This document shows positions 6,840 through 13,809 of a DNA stretch of 13,939 nucleotides, in pieces. Source of the DNA: Deltaproteobacteria bacterium. Its GTDB lineage: Bacteria > Desulfobacterota > DSM-4660 > Desulfatiglandales > HGW-15. Where the stretch lies: positions 1-13,939 of the forward strand of contig JAHECH010000034.1 in the NCBI GenBank assembly GCA_024641835.1, written 5' to 3'. The notes under the pieces were generated by a model that was given only the letters and a program-made list of their open reading frames with translations, was not told where the DNA came from and searched no databases. The first letter of the stretch is position 1, and every line of letters begins with the position of its first letter. Position numbers and translations under genes: made by a program.

Positions 6840-7772
6840 TCAAGATTTATATACCGGTACCCGCCACTCGGAGTACCCCTTGTGATTTCCTCGTACGACA
6901 TCAAAATAGAGTTTTTGAATCCTTTTCGTTGCCGGGCCGATTTTCCCGTCCCCGATGTTGATCCGGTCTAAAGATACAACGGGCGTGACTTCGGCGCCGC
7001 TGCCGCACAGGAAAACTTCTTCGGCCACATACAGTTCAGTGCGATCGATTTCTCGCTCCGCTACGGGCATCCGCCGCTCTTTGGAGAACAGCTCTATCAG
7101 TGTTGCTCGGGTGACGCTCTCCAGGATATCGCTCGTGACGGGAGGAGTGACCACCTGGCCTTTTCTCACCATAAAGAGGCAGGCGCCCGGGGCCTCAGAG
7201 ACTTTCCCCCGGTTCGTAAGGATGACGGCCCAGTCGAAGCCTTTGGCATCGGCTTCGAGGCTGGCAAGCCTGCTGTTCTGGTAATTCGGCCCGGATTTTA
7301 CCCTGGGAGGGCTGGAACCATCGGATATCCGAGTCCAGGTGCTGGTGCAGCAATGGATCCCTTTGGTTGTGTCAAACAGGTGCATATGAGGCTGCGCCGC
7401 AATGTACATCCCAAACTTTTTCTGCCTGAAAAGCCCCGCTATGTCGTCCACGTAGACGACCTGAAGAAGATGTATGTCCTCCCTGAATTTGTTCGCTTTG
7501 ATCGCCTCGCTGGTAAAGCTGAAAAAATCTTCTATGGTGTAAGGGACGGCCATCCTCATGATCTTTAGAGATTCAAAAAGACGTTTAAAGTGATCCGCAA
7601 ACCTGAAGCAGTACAGCTCTTCCTCCTTGGAATTCCAATAGGCTGCAAGACCTTCAAAGACATTGGCTCCAAAGAGGACCGCAGGGGTGAGTACGTTGAC
7701 GGTTGCTTTCTCAAGAGGCACGATTTGCCCGTTTTGCCAGATGAACAGGCGCTTTGAACGACCTTCTCCCAT
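6840..7772 (-). CDS. Class IV aminotransferase, branched-chain / D-amino-acid type
   Basis: A 310-residue fold type IV PLP enzyme of the IlvE/Dat family. FGANVFEGLAAYW (34-46) is the N-terminal signature and K159 in RVKSGPNYQNSRLA is the PLP lysine. VSEAPGACLFMV (191-202) corresponds to the SEGxGENLF motif; the Glu (E193) is kept but the usual GEN is GAC, so it is not a textbook branched-chain aminotransferase. The reaction is amino transfer between an amino acid and a 2-oxoacid in the cytoplasm. It lies 18 nt after the oxidoreductase beta gene and 18 nt before radical SAM paralogue 2, so all are very likely co-transcribed. Its natural role would be to make the 2-oxoacid consumed by the oxidoreductase. 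ATG 7772 has AAGGAGG upstream. D-amino acid aminotransferase or 4-amino-4-deoxychorismate lyase activity cannot be excluded. Confidence 0.88.
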   Translation of the reverse strand: MGEGRSKRLFIWQNGQIVPLEKATVNVLTPAVLFGANVFEGLAAYWNSKEEELYCFRFADHFKRLFESLKIMRMAVPYTIEDFFSFTSEAIKANKFREDIHLLQVVYVDDIAGLFRQKKFGMYIAAQPHMHLFDTTKGIHCCTSTWTRISDGSSPPRVKSGPNYQNSRLASLEADAKGFDWAVILTNRGKVSEAPGACLFMVRKGQVVTPPVTSDILESVTRATLIELFSKERRMPVAEREIDRTELYVAEEVFLCGSGAEVTPVVSLDRINIGDGKIGPATKRIQKLYFDVVRGNHKGYSEWRVPVYKS

Positions 7773-7790
7773 GATAGCCCTCCTTGATGA

Positions 7791-8696
7791 TCAGCTGTGT
7801 TGGGTGTTTTCCGCTTTTTCCTTGAGCCTCTCCCAGTTCCTGTCTATGTTTCGCTGTATGGTGTCGATATCTCCTGCACTCAAATGGCTGAACCGGCCTT
7901 GCGGTGCGAGGTACTCCCTGACAGGGGATCCTTTGGGCGTCCGGTTGATGATGGTCCGCTCGCCGTCTATCACTTCGTAAAGAGGAAAAACGTTGGTTTC
8001 CACCGCAAGCCTTGAAAGCTTCACGGTCAGTTCGGATGGAAACCGCCACCCTGTCGGGCACGGTGCGAGAATATGGAAAAATCGAGTTCCCTTCAATTTC
8101 GCCGCTTTTTTAACCTTGTCGATCAGATCCTGGGGGTATGCCGGCGTCGCTGTTGCCGCGTACGGGATCCGGTGGGAAGCCATGATGCTCATGATGTCTT
8201 TCTTGGGTAGGGTTTTCATCCCTGGAGCAGGCGTCGTGGTCGTCCAGCACCCCCACGGCGTGGCCGAACTCCGCTGAATCCCGGTGTTCATGTAAGCTTC
8301 GTTGTCATAGCAGACGTAGATGATGTCTTCGTTTCTCTCGGCTGCGCCTGAAAGAGACTGAAGACCTATGTCGAACGTTCCCCCGTCTCCTGCCCACACC
8401 ACAACGTTCACGCCCTCAATGCCCTTTTTCTCAAGAGCAGCCCGGATGCCTGAACCGGTCGCACCGCCAGCCTCAAAGGCGATGTGCATCACGGGAACCT
8501 TGATGGCGGAAAAGGGGAAATTTCCTGCGATGGGAGTGGAGCAAGAGGCCACAATGACGAGCATGGTTCTTTTGCCAAGCCCCTTCAGCACAAGACGAAG
8601 GGCCTGGGCTGCGCCGCAACCGGCGCAGGCCGCATGGCCGGAATAAAGCCATTCCTCCCGCGGAATCGTCGAGTTCATTTCAGCAGTCCGATCCAT
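7791..8696 (-). CDS. porB: 2-oxoacid:ferredoxin oxidoreductase, beta subunit (TPP-binding)
   Basis: The thiamine-diphosphate subunit, 301 residues. GDGGTFDIG (103-111) followed by NEAYMNTG (132-139) is the TPP/Mg motif. C24 and C27 (CAGCG), C52 and the Cys in APCPTGW (about 218) match the spacing of the four ligands of the proximal [4Fe-4S] cluster in pyruvate:ferredoxin oxidoreductase, including 25 residues between the second and third. The reaction is CoA-dependent decarboxylation of a 2-oxoacid to acyl-CoA with reduction of ferredoxin. Pyruvate, 2-oxoisovalerate or arylpyruvate type cannot be decided by eye; the symbol is generic. ATG 8696 has AAGGA 6 nt upstream and overlaps the alpha gene by 22 nt; ATG 8678 would instead give a 4-nt overlap and 295 residues. 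Confidence 0.93.
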   Translation of the reverse strand: MDRTAEMNSTIPREEWLYSGHAACAGCGAAQALRLVLKGLGKRTMLVIVASCSTPIAGNFPFSAIKVPVMHIAFEAGGATGSGIRAALEKKGIEGVNVVVWAGDGGTFDIGLQSLSGAAERNEDIIYVCYDNEAYMNTGIQRSSATPWGCWTTTTPAPGMKTLPKKDIMSIMASHRIPYAATATPAYPQDLIDKVKKAAKLKGTRFFHILAPCPTGWRFPSELTVKLSRLAVETNVFPLYEVIDGERTIINRTPKGSPVREYLAPQGRFSHLSAGDIDTIQRNIDRNWERLKEKAENTQHS

Positions 8697-9838
8697 ACGT
8701 AATCCTTTGCCGGTTCATCATGATTCAGCGCATAGTCTATGATCTCCGAAACGACTTCCGGGGTCACGTCATTTCCGCCCAGCCCGGTCAAGAAGCCGAA
8801 CACTTGCGGCCTGCTTCTCGATGGATAGAGGCAGGATCTGACCTCCTGCGCAAAGATGCCGCCGCAGCCGGGAGAAAGGTCCCGATCGATCACAGCAACC
8901 TTTTTTGCGACTTGAAGGATCTCCCTCACCTTTTCGCTCGGAAACGGCCTGAACATCCTGACTTTGAGCGCACCAGCCTTGATATTCCTTTCCCTGAGCT
9001 TCTTCACAACTGAACGCACGGTGCCCGCGATAGTACCGGCGCTGATGATGACAAGGTCGGCATCGTCACAACGGTACCCATCGACAACACCATAGCGCCT
9101 GCCAAACACCTCCCTGAATTCTTCATCCGCCTTCTCAGCCGCACGCTTGCCTTGCTCCATGCAATCTTGCATTTTTGATCGAAAATCCATGTAATGCCGG
9201 GCCTGGGGACCTATCATGCCGCCGCTGAACGCCCGCGGTTCCTCGACATCCAGCTTGAATTCAGGATGAAACGGGGGCAGGTAGGAGGCGACCCGATCGG
9301 CTTCAGGAATATCGACGGGTTCAGAGGTGTGGGTGAGGACAAAACCATCGAGGTTCATCATCACGGGGAGCGAGACGGTCTCAGCGATCTTGAATGCCTG
9401 AATCGCTGTATCGAGGCACTCTTGGCAGTTCTCACAGTAGAACTGCAGCCAGCCTGTATCTCTCTGGGAAAGACTGTCGGTATGATCCGTGCCTATGGAC
9501 CACGGTGCCGCGAGGGCTCGATTGGCGTTTGCCAAGACGATAGGCAAGCGGGCTCCTGCAGCCCAGTGGAGAAGCTCGTGCATCAATGCAAGCCCTTGCG
9601 AACTGGTTGCCGTAAATGCCCGGGCTCCTGCTGTAGACGCGCCGATGCAGGCTGCCATGGCGGAATGTTCAGATTCCACATTCACAAATCTCGCGTTCAG
9701 GCTCCCATCGCTGCAGAACTCTGCGAGTTTCTCAACGATGGATGTCTGAGGCGTGATAGGGTAAGCTGCAATGACGTCAACCATGGAAAGCCTAGCGCCG
9801 TGGGCTACCGCGTGACTTCCTAAGAGCAGTTTTTTCAT
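8675..9838 (-). CDS. porA: 2-oxoacid:ferredoxin oxidoreductase, alpha subunit
   Basis: A 387-residue alpha subunit with the pyrimidine-binding/transketolase-like domain and the C-terminal domain II. The signature AYPITPQTSIVEKLAE lies near residues 24-39, followed by VESEHSAMAACIGAS and TATSSQGLALMHE. The C-terminal half contains DLVIISAGTIAGT, VRMFRPFPSEKV and AVIDRDLSPGCGG, as in PorA proteins. It assembles with the gamma, ferredoxin-like and beta subunits encoded on either side. The start is ATG 9838: it overlaps the stop of the flavoprotein gene as ATGA and has AGGAGGGCGA directly upstream. A longer in-frame reading to 9907 would fall inside the upstream gene's ferredoxin coding region and adds residues unlike the family. 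The 4-nt and 22-nt overlaps indicate tight translational coupling. Confidence 0.93.
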   Translation of the reverse strand: MKKLLLGSHAVAHGARLSMVDVIAAYPITPQTSIVEKLAEFCSDGSLNARFVNVESEHSAMAACIGASTAGARAFTATSSQGLALMHELLHWAAGARLPIVLANANRALAAPWSIGTDHTDSLSQRDTGWLQFYCENCQECLDTAIQAFKIAETVSLPVMMNLDGFVLTHTSEPVDIPEADRVASYLPPFHPEFKLDVEEPRAFSGGMIGPQARHYMDFRSKMQDCMEQGKRAAEKADEEFREVFGRRYGVVDGYRCDDADLVIISAGTIAGTVRSVVKKLRERNIKAGALKVRMFRPFPSEKVREILQVAKKVAVIDRDLSPGCGGIFAQEVRSCLYPSRSRPQVFGFLTGLGGNDVTPEVVSEIIDYALNHDEPAKDYVWIGLLK

Positions 9839-11577
9839 TCGCCCTCCTGCGTCATGGATATGAGTCCTCCCGGACACTCCACGGCACAAATTCCGCATCC
9901 CTTGCAATAGTCATCGCTCGCTTCCGGATATTCGCCCTCTTTGAAAGACACCGCAATGTCGGGACAGAAAACAACACAGTTGCCGCATTGATCGCACAAA
10001 CCGCAGCTCAAGCATCTGCGTGCTTCTCCCAGGGCTTTCTCAGGAGTCAAGTTCCCATAGAGTTCTTCGAACCCCTTGCGTTCCTCCTTCGCAAACTTGG
10101 GCTTCTCCTCTCGCGCCGCATGTTGAAAGTAGGAAGGGTTGAGATCTTCAAAACGGACTACTTCTTGAGACTCCCGGCATGAGCTGTCCCCCAGATATCG
10201 GCGGAATGAAATCCACCCGGTCTGACCTATTCTCAGCCCTCTCATAAAATCTGTACCAGGCTGCTGCTTGAGGTAGCGATCAATCTCGATAGCCGCCCTT
10301 TTTCCTGACCCGACCGCATGGACCACACCCCGGGGCTGCTCAACCACGTCTCCCCCGGCATAGACGTCCTTGATGCCTGTCTGAAGCGTCGCTGCATTAA
10401 CTGTGATGAGCCCGCCCTTCACTTCTATGTCGCTTCGGCATCCCAGGAATGACAAATCCGGTTCCTGGCCTACGGCCATGATCACCTGATCTGCGTCAAT
10501 CCTTCTCTTGATATGGTCGAACCTGGGGTTGAAAAAGCCCTGGTCATCGAACGCGGAAACGCAATGAATCAGGTCCACACCCCTGATCTGACTGCTATCG
10601 CCCACGATCTCAGAGGGCCCCCAGGATGTCATCAGTTTGACACCTTCTGAAAGAGCGTCTTCCACCTGCCATTCGTGGGCGGGCATCTCTTCCCGCTTCT
10701 CAACGCAGACCACGGTTACGTCCCGGGCCCCGCATCGCATGGCCGTCAGAGCGGCGTCGATAGCACCATTGCCCCCACCGATAACGATGACCCGGTCCTT
10801 GAGGCGAACCTCCTCTGCTTCAGCCACTTGAGAAAGAAAATCAACACCCCGCAGGACGCCGGGCAAGTCAGACCCCTGCAATGGCACCTGCCGGCTCAGC
10901 TGAGCCCCGACCCCGAGAAAAACCGCGTCATAACCATCCCTTTTTAGCCGCTCCAGGGTGAAATCTTTCCCCAATTTCTGGTTCCCCCGAAAATCGATTC
11001 CCAATTTGAGGATGCCGCCGATCTCCTTGTCCAGCACTTTTTCGGGAAGGCGGTACCGCGGAATACCGTAGCGCAACATGCCTCCCGCCCTGCTCCGAGC
11101 CTCAAAAATCGTCACCCTGTACCCCATCCTGGCTAAGAAATAGGAACACGAAAGGCCTGAGGGTCCTGAACCGACCACCGCCACGTGTTTTCCGCTCTCA
11201 AGGCTGGAACCGGAAAGGGGCGTATCGAAGTCAGCCATGAACCGCTCTAAGCCGTTGATGTTGACAGGCTGGTCAAAGTCTTTTCTGTTGCAGAGTCTCT
11301 CGCAGGGATGATAACAAACCCGACCGCATACACCGAGCAAAGGATTTTCTTCCAGGTATAACGTGTACGCTTCATGAAAAAGCCCTTGCTTCATGAGAGC
11401 GATAAACCCCCGCACATCCACGCCCGCGGGACAGCCTTCATTACAGGGCGCCGTCTTCACCTGGAAGAAGGGCTTAAGATATCTCCAGGTGCCCGTCTTG
11501 ATGGAAAGCGTGTCCAGGAACGAGACAGCCAGGGGCGGGAGCCCCTCCATGCGCTCGAGGTTGAATTGCTTTTTCAA
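9835..11577 (-). CDS. GltD-like FAD/NAD(P) oxidoreductase fused to a two-[4Fe-4S] ferredoxin (delta) domain
   Basis: A 580-residue fusion. An N-terminal cluster domain has six cysteines (C45, C49, C84, C88, C92, C96; APCNEGCPAG, GVCGRVCYHPCERLC) as in the small subunit of glutamate synthase. The FAD site is VVGSGPSGLS (about 134-143), the NAD(P) site VIGGGNGAID (about 265-274) and the C-terminal flavin motif VYAGGDVV. The last 60 residues are a bacterial-type ferredoxin with two CX2CX2CX3CP motifs (C528-C538 and C558-C568), equivalent to the PorD subunit. Lying between gamma and alpha genes, it probably serves as electron-transfer delta subunit and links the oxidoreductase to NAD(P)H; direction is unknown. 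It is not glutamate synthase: no GltB is present. TTG 11577 has AGGAG upstream and starts 8 nt after the gamma stop; TTG 11598 and ATG 11550 are alternatives. Confidence 0.9.
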   Translation of the reverse strand: MKKQFNLERMEGLPPLAVSFLDTLSIKTGTWRYLKPFFQVKTAPCNEGCPAGVDVRGFIALMKQGLFHEAYTLYLEENPLLGVCGRVCYHPCERLCNRKDFDQPVNINGLERFMADFDTPLSGSSLESGKHVAVVGSGPSGLSCSYFLARMGYRVTIFEARSRAGGMLRYGIPRYRLPEKVLDKEIGGILKLGIDFRGNQKLGKDFTLERLKRDGYDAVFLGVGAQLSRQVPLQGSDLPGVLRGVDFLSQVAEAEEVRLKDRVIVIGGGNGAIDAALTAMRCGARDVTVVCVEKREEMPAHEWQVEDALSEGVKLMTSWGPSEIVGDSSQIRGVDLIHCVSAFDDQGFFNPRFDHIKRRIDADQVIMAVGQEPDLSFLGCRSDIEVKGGLITVNAATLQTGIKDVYAGGDVVEQPRGVVHAVGSGKRAAIEIDRYLKQQPGTDFMRGLRIGQTGWISFRRYLGDSSCRESQEVVRFEDLNPSYFQHAAREEKPKFAKEERKGFEELYGNLTPEKALGEARRCLSCGLCDQCGNCVVFCPDIAVSFKEGEYPEASDDYCKGCGICAVECPGGLISMTQEGE

Positions 11578-11584
11578 GGCTCTC

Positions 11585-12148
11585 CTATTTCGCTTCAAAC
11601 GTTACGGTTTTGTATGCTTCCAAAGCCGCCGATACGTTCGCATCCGGATCATTCGGGACTGATTCCTTCACGGCGTCAAGAATAGACTCTATGGTCACGG
11701 CGCCCGTCACCCGAGCGAAGGCACCCAAAATGGCTGTGTTGACGATAGGGGATGTGGCTGTTCCGAGTTGATGTCTTACGGCTATACGATTGGCGTCAAT
11801 AGTCGCTGTGGGAAACCCGCTCGAGAAAAAATAGCTTTCAGGAGAGTGGGCGCTGTTGAGCAAAACCCAACCGGTCTTTTTCAGTCCTGCAGTGATATCC
11901 ATTGTCTTTGTGAGGGAGACATCGAGGACGACCACATGATCAGGACAGTAAACGTTGCTCCTGATCTCAATCTCCCGGTCATTCACTCTCAGAAAAGCCA
12001 TGACAGGCGCACCCCTTCTTTCCCCCCCAAAAGAAGGAAAGGATTGCACGTACCTGCCTTCATTGAAGAAGGCGAGGGCCAGGATATTGGAAGCGACGAC
12101 TGCTCCCTGCCCGCCCCTTCCGTGAAACCGGACCTCAATCATCATCAT
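11585..12148 (-). CDS. porG: 2-oxoacid:ferredoxin oxidoreductase, gamma subunit
   Basis: A 187-residue POR-family gamma domain. The N-terminus MMMIEVRFHGRGGQGAVVAS contains the GRGGQG loop (residues 10-15) found in all gamma subunits, which contributes to CoA and cofactor binding. FPSFGGERRGAPVMAFLRV follows, then YCPDHVVVLD and SPIVNTAILGAFARVTG, the conserved C-terminal segment. It is the first oxidoreductase gene after the regulator, with the order gamma, flavoprotein-delta, alpha, beta. Three consecutive ATGs (12148, 12145, 12142) may serve as start; the upstream ribosome site is weak (AAGG), in a 74-nt gap after the regulator that shows no terminator. Size and motifs match free-standing gamma subunits of archaeal and bacterial four-subunit enzymes. 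Confidence 0.93.
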   Translation of the reverse strand: MMMIEVRFHGRGGQGAVVASNILALAFFNEGRYVQSFPSFGGERRGAPVMAFLRVNDREIEIRSNVYCPDHVVVLDVSLTKTMDITAGLKKTGWVLLNSAHSPESYFFSSGFPTATIDANRIAVRHQLGTATSPIVNTAILGAFARVTGAVTIESILDAVKESVPNDPDANVSAALEAYKTVTFEAK

Positions 12149-12222
12149 GTCGCCTTATCGAAGCTTAGGCCTGTTTGAAGGCTTTCCCCGCAGCTCTCCT
12201 CGAGTTCCAAGAGAGATTCCTG

Positions 12223-12786
12223 TCAAAAGTTGGGAGGTGTCATCACCCAGAAAAGAACCGCTTCCGAATCGCCGGTGTTTTTGATCATATGTGGAATCGC
12301 AGCAGAATAGTAGATGCTGTCCCCCTCTTCCAGTGTATGTTCAACCCCTGCCAGGGTGACACAGATCTTGCCCTCGATGACAAGGCCTACCTCTTCCCCG
12401 ACATGGGTCTTTTCCGGGGAAGTGTGACCCTTTTTCATTCGGATCACCAGGGCCTCCATCGCTTTTTTTTGAAGGTTGGAGGAAAGCAGATCGAACTGGA
12501 TTTGCCCGTCATCGAGGAGCATTTTCTTGCGGTCGTGCTTTTTCACTACAAAATCTTCTTGATTGCCAAAGTGGTCGAAAAAATATCCGATGGGTCGGCC
12601 GAAGACGCTGCTCAGATTGTAAAGCGACTCGATCGACGGGGCTATCTTGTTGTTTTCCAGCTGGGATAGATAACTGATCGAATATCCGGCTTTTCCAGCC
12701 AAATCAGAGAGCCGCATTCCCATCTGCAACCTGATCCCCTTTATTTTTTCCCCGAAATTAAAGCGATGTTTTGAAGCGCCGTGCAT
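12223..12786 (-). CDS. XRE-family transcriptional regulator with C-terminal cupin sensor domain
   Basis: 187 residues: an HTH_3/XRE domain (about 12-66; GEKIKGIRLQMGMRLSDLAG then SISYLSQLENNKIAPSIESL) and a cupin_2 domain (about 108-183) with likely ligands H128, E132 (KTHVGEEVGLVIEG) and H166 (AAIPHMIKN). This architecture is common in regulators next to amino-acid, polyamine or cofactor catabolic genes, where the cupin senses the metabolite (family knowledge). It is the promoter-proximal gene of the operon, 74 nt before the gamma subunit gene, so it probably controls the operon and itself. ATG 12786 is preceded by only a weak ribosome site, consistent with low expression. A -35 box and a small inverted repeat lie upstream. 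The inducer would be expected to be the pathway substrate, which is inference. Confidence 0.88.
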   Translation of the reverse strand: MHGASKHRFNFGEKIKGIRLQMGMRLSDLAGKAGYSISYLSQLENNKIAPSIESLYNLSSVFGRPIGYFFDHFGNQEDFVVKKHDRKKMLLDDGQIQFDLLSSNLQKKAMEALVIRMKKGHTSPEKTHVGEEVGLVIEGKICVTLAGVEHTLEEGDSIYYSAAIPHMIKNTGDSEAVLFWVMTPPNF

Positions 12787-12797
12787 TTTTCTTGTAG

Positions 12798-12812
12798 TTC
12801 ACTATTAATGAA
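12798..12812. promoter_or_regulatory. Candidate operator (imperfect palindrome TTCACTATTAATGAA)
   Basis: TTCA and TGAA arms surround an AT-rich core, 12 nt upstream of the regulator start and downstream of the candidate promoter. Position and symmetry suit an autoregulatory XRE operator. A second, longer-spaced pair (AAGTTT/AAACTT) overlaps it. The assignment is by position only. Confidence 0.25.
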
Positions 12813-12824
12813 GTTTTTCATAAA

Positions 12825-12853
12825 TGCTTAAAGAAACTTTCCGAGCTTGTCAA
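12825..12853 (-). promoter_or_regulatory. Candidate sigma-70 promoter of the regulator and catabolic operon
   Basis: On the minus strand a perfect -35 TTGACA (12853-12848) is followed after 17 nt by TAAGCA (12830-12825), a poor match to TATAAT. This leaves about 35-40 nt of leader before the regulator ATG. The weak -10 fits a regulated promoter. It is the only strong -35 in a gap between genes upstream of the operon. Confidence 0.4.
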
Positions 12854-12889
12854 TTCTTTTTTACGCCGTATTCACTTCAGAGAAACAAG

Positions 12890-12918
12890 CTTCGAAGGCA
12901 GCCTAGCCCCCTTCGAAG
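12890..12918 (-). other. Stem-loop just after the cupin UGA: candidate bacterial SECIS element or weak terminator
   Basis: On the minus strand CTTCGAAGG (12918-12910) pairs with CCTTCGAAG (12898-12890) around an 11-nt loop GGGCTAGGCTG. The loop starts 16 nt after the UGA at 12928-12926 and its first base is G. Stem length, loop size, distance to UGA and G at the loop start agree with the general description of bacterial SECIS elements as I remember it. Only CTTGTTTCTC follows the stem, which is a poor U-tract, so a terminator is a weaker alternative. Confidence 0.5.
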
Positions 12919-12925
12919 GGATGAG

Positions 12926-13231
12926 TCAGATAAAGCGCAGGCCGTTTGGATGCATTAGCTGATGGGGTTCGCCGGGAGGTATGTAAATCACGTCACCCGC
13001 CTTGAATGGCTGTTCGCCTCGATTGCCTATGACCGTGCCTTCCCCCTCTAAGATGTACATCTCATGCTCGTAAGCATGGTGATGCATAGGCGGTCCTTGC
13101 GTCCCGGGCTCCGCCTGGACGATTCTCATGTAGAAATTTTCAGCGCCGTCTTTTTCTGAAATGACCCATCTCATCACAACCCCTGCGCCTAATGCCTGAC
13201 CTTCGACCTCTCTTGAACTTTTTACGATCAT
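12926..13231 (-). CDS. Small cupin-domain protein, possibly a selenoprotein extending to 12872
   Basis: 101 residues to the first stop, a single cupin_2 barrel. Metal ligands are H50, H52, E57 (HHHAYEHEMYILEGEG) and H90 (PPGEPHQL). The barrel ends abruptly at NGLRFI followed by UGA. Small cupins of this kind typically end in FLCLIP-like sequence, and the frame after the UGA reads LIPSKGA and on to a second TGA at 12874-12872, giving about 119 residues if UGA is read. A hairpin directly follows the UGA. Either the UGA encodes selenocysteine in place of Cys, or the gene lost its last strand. ATG 13231 has GAGGGG upstream. It lies 60 nt after the other cupin gene and just before the operon promoter. 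Enzymatic role unknown; such cupins may be isomerases, dioxygenases or metabolite-binding proteins. Confidence 0.8.
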   Translation of the reverse strand: MIVKSSREVEGQALGAGVVMRWVISEKDGAENFYMRIVQAEPGTQGPPMHHHAYEHEMYILEGEGTVIGNRGEQPFKAGDVIYIPPGEPHQLMHPNGLRFI

Positions 13232-13291
13232 TGTCCCCTCCCCTGAAAATCGTGGGCCATCACTCTCCTTCGGCTCGTATTCATAACACTT

Positions 13292-13687
13292 TCATCCCCG
13301 CCATTCAGGCAATACAATTCCAAAGACATAATGCGTCGTCTCGCATTTGATCACTTTAAAGCAGTGCCTCACACCGGGCGGGATAAAAACAGCAAAAGGC
13401 GAATCGACCACAAACTTCTCATCATCCATTTGAATTTCCACCACGATATCCCCCTTCCTTTCGGAAGGGGCCAAATATATCTCAGGAGTCTCATGCTGAT
13501 GGGGGTTTGCATGAGGTGCTTCTACAATCTTACTGGCATCCACGCCTGCGACATGGAGACTTACGCCAGGGAACATGTCCGGCATAATCCAAAAGGGAGC
13601 GGGCTTGTGATGTCCTGAGACTTCAGCAAACTTTGGAAGATCCGTTTCCACGTATTTTCCATACTTTCCAGAGACCTGATTCGCCAT
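13292..13687 (-). CDS. Small cupin-domain protein
   Basis: 131 residues from ATG 13687, chosen because AGGAGGTGA lies a few bases upstream; an in-frame TTG at 13705 lies upstream of that ribosome site. The barrel has likely metal ligands H63, H65, E69 (PHQHETPEIYL) and H108 (PPGVRHCF), with VDSPFAVFIPPG as the typical strand before the last ligand. The C-terminus THYVFGIVLPEWRG looks complete. The N-terminal 25 residues are polar and lie outside the barrel. It sits between a LivF-type ATPase gene and the second cupin gene on the same strand, so it may belong to a transport/catabolic unit. The two cupins share the fold but are clearly divergent. Function is not assignable beyond metal-binding cupin. 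Confidence 0.82.
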   Translation of the reverse strand: MANQVSGKYGKYVETDLPKFAEVSGHHKPAPFWIMPDMFPGVSLHVAGVDASKIVEAPHANPHQHETPEIYLAPSERKGDIVVEIQMDDEKFVVDSPFAVFIPPGVRHCFKVIKCETTHYVFGIVLPEWRG

Positions 13688-13809
13688 AGCTTCACCTCCT
13701 GCCAAAAGGATTTCCTGGTATCGACTTTTGCTTCTTCCCGGCCCGATAGTCTGTTCTTCCTGCTGGGAGGCATCGATTCAGGTGACCCACGTGCAATTTA
13801 AGGAGCCGG
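13688..13809. other. Gap between livF-like and cupin genes, no clear signal
   Basis: This 122-bp gap contains the ribosome site of the cupin gene at its low end. I see no convincing promoter, terminator hairpin or small gene in it. Confidence 0.4.

Noticed and set aside
6318..6971. Plus-strand open frame of 217 codons spanning the radical SAM and aminotransferase gene boundary.
   Set aside because: Covers the ends of two supported genes on the other strand; composition is that of an antisense shadow.
9839..9907. N-terminal extension of the alpha subunit upstream of ATG 9838.
   Set aside because: It reads through the out-of-frame ferredoxin coding region of the previous gene; the ATGA overlap with a good ribosome site gives the family-typical start.
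12173..12226. Perfect TTGACA at the end of the regulator gene as a separate promoter for the oxidoreductase genes.
   Set aside because: No acceptable -10 hexamer is found 16-18 nt downstream, and the short gap fits a continuous transcript.
13231..13294. The stop of the first cupin (TGA at 13294) is in frame with the second cupin, as if one gene were split or UGA were read through.
   Set aside because: The first cupin ends in a complete-looking LPEWRG, the intervening 20 codons are not cupin-like, and the second cupin has its own ATG and ribosome site. In-frame placement is expected one time in three.
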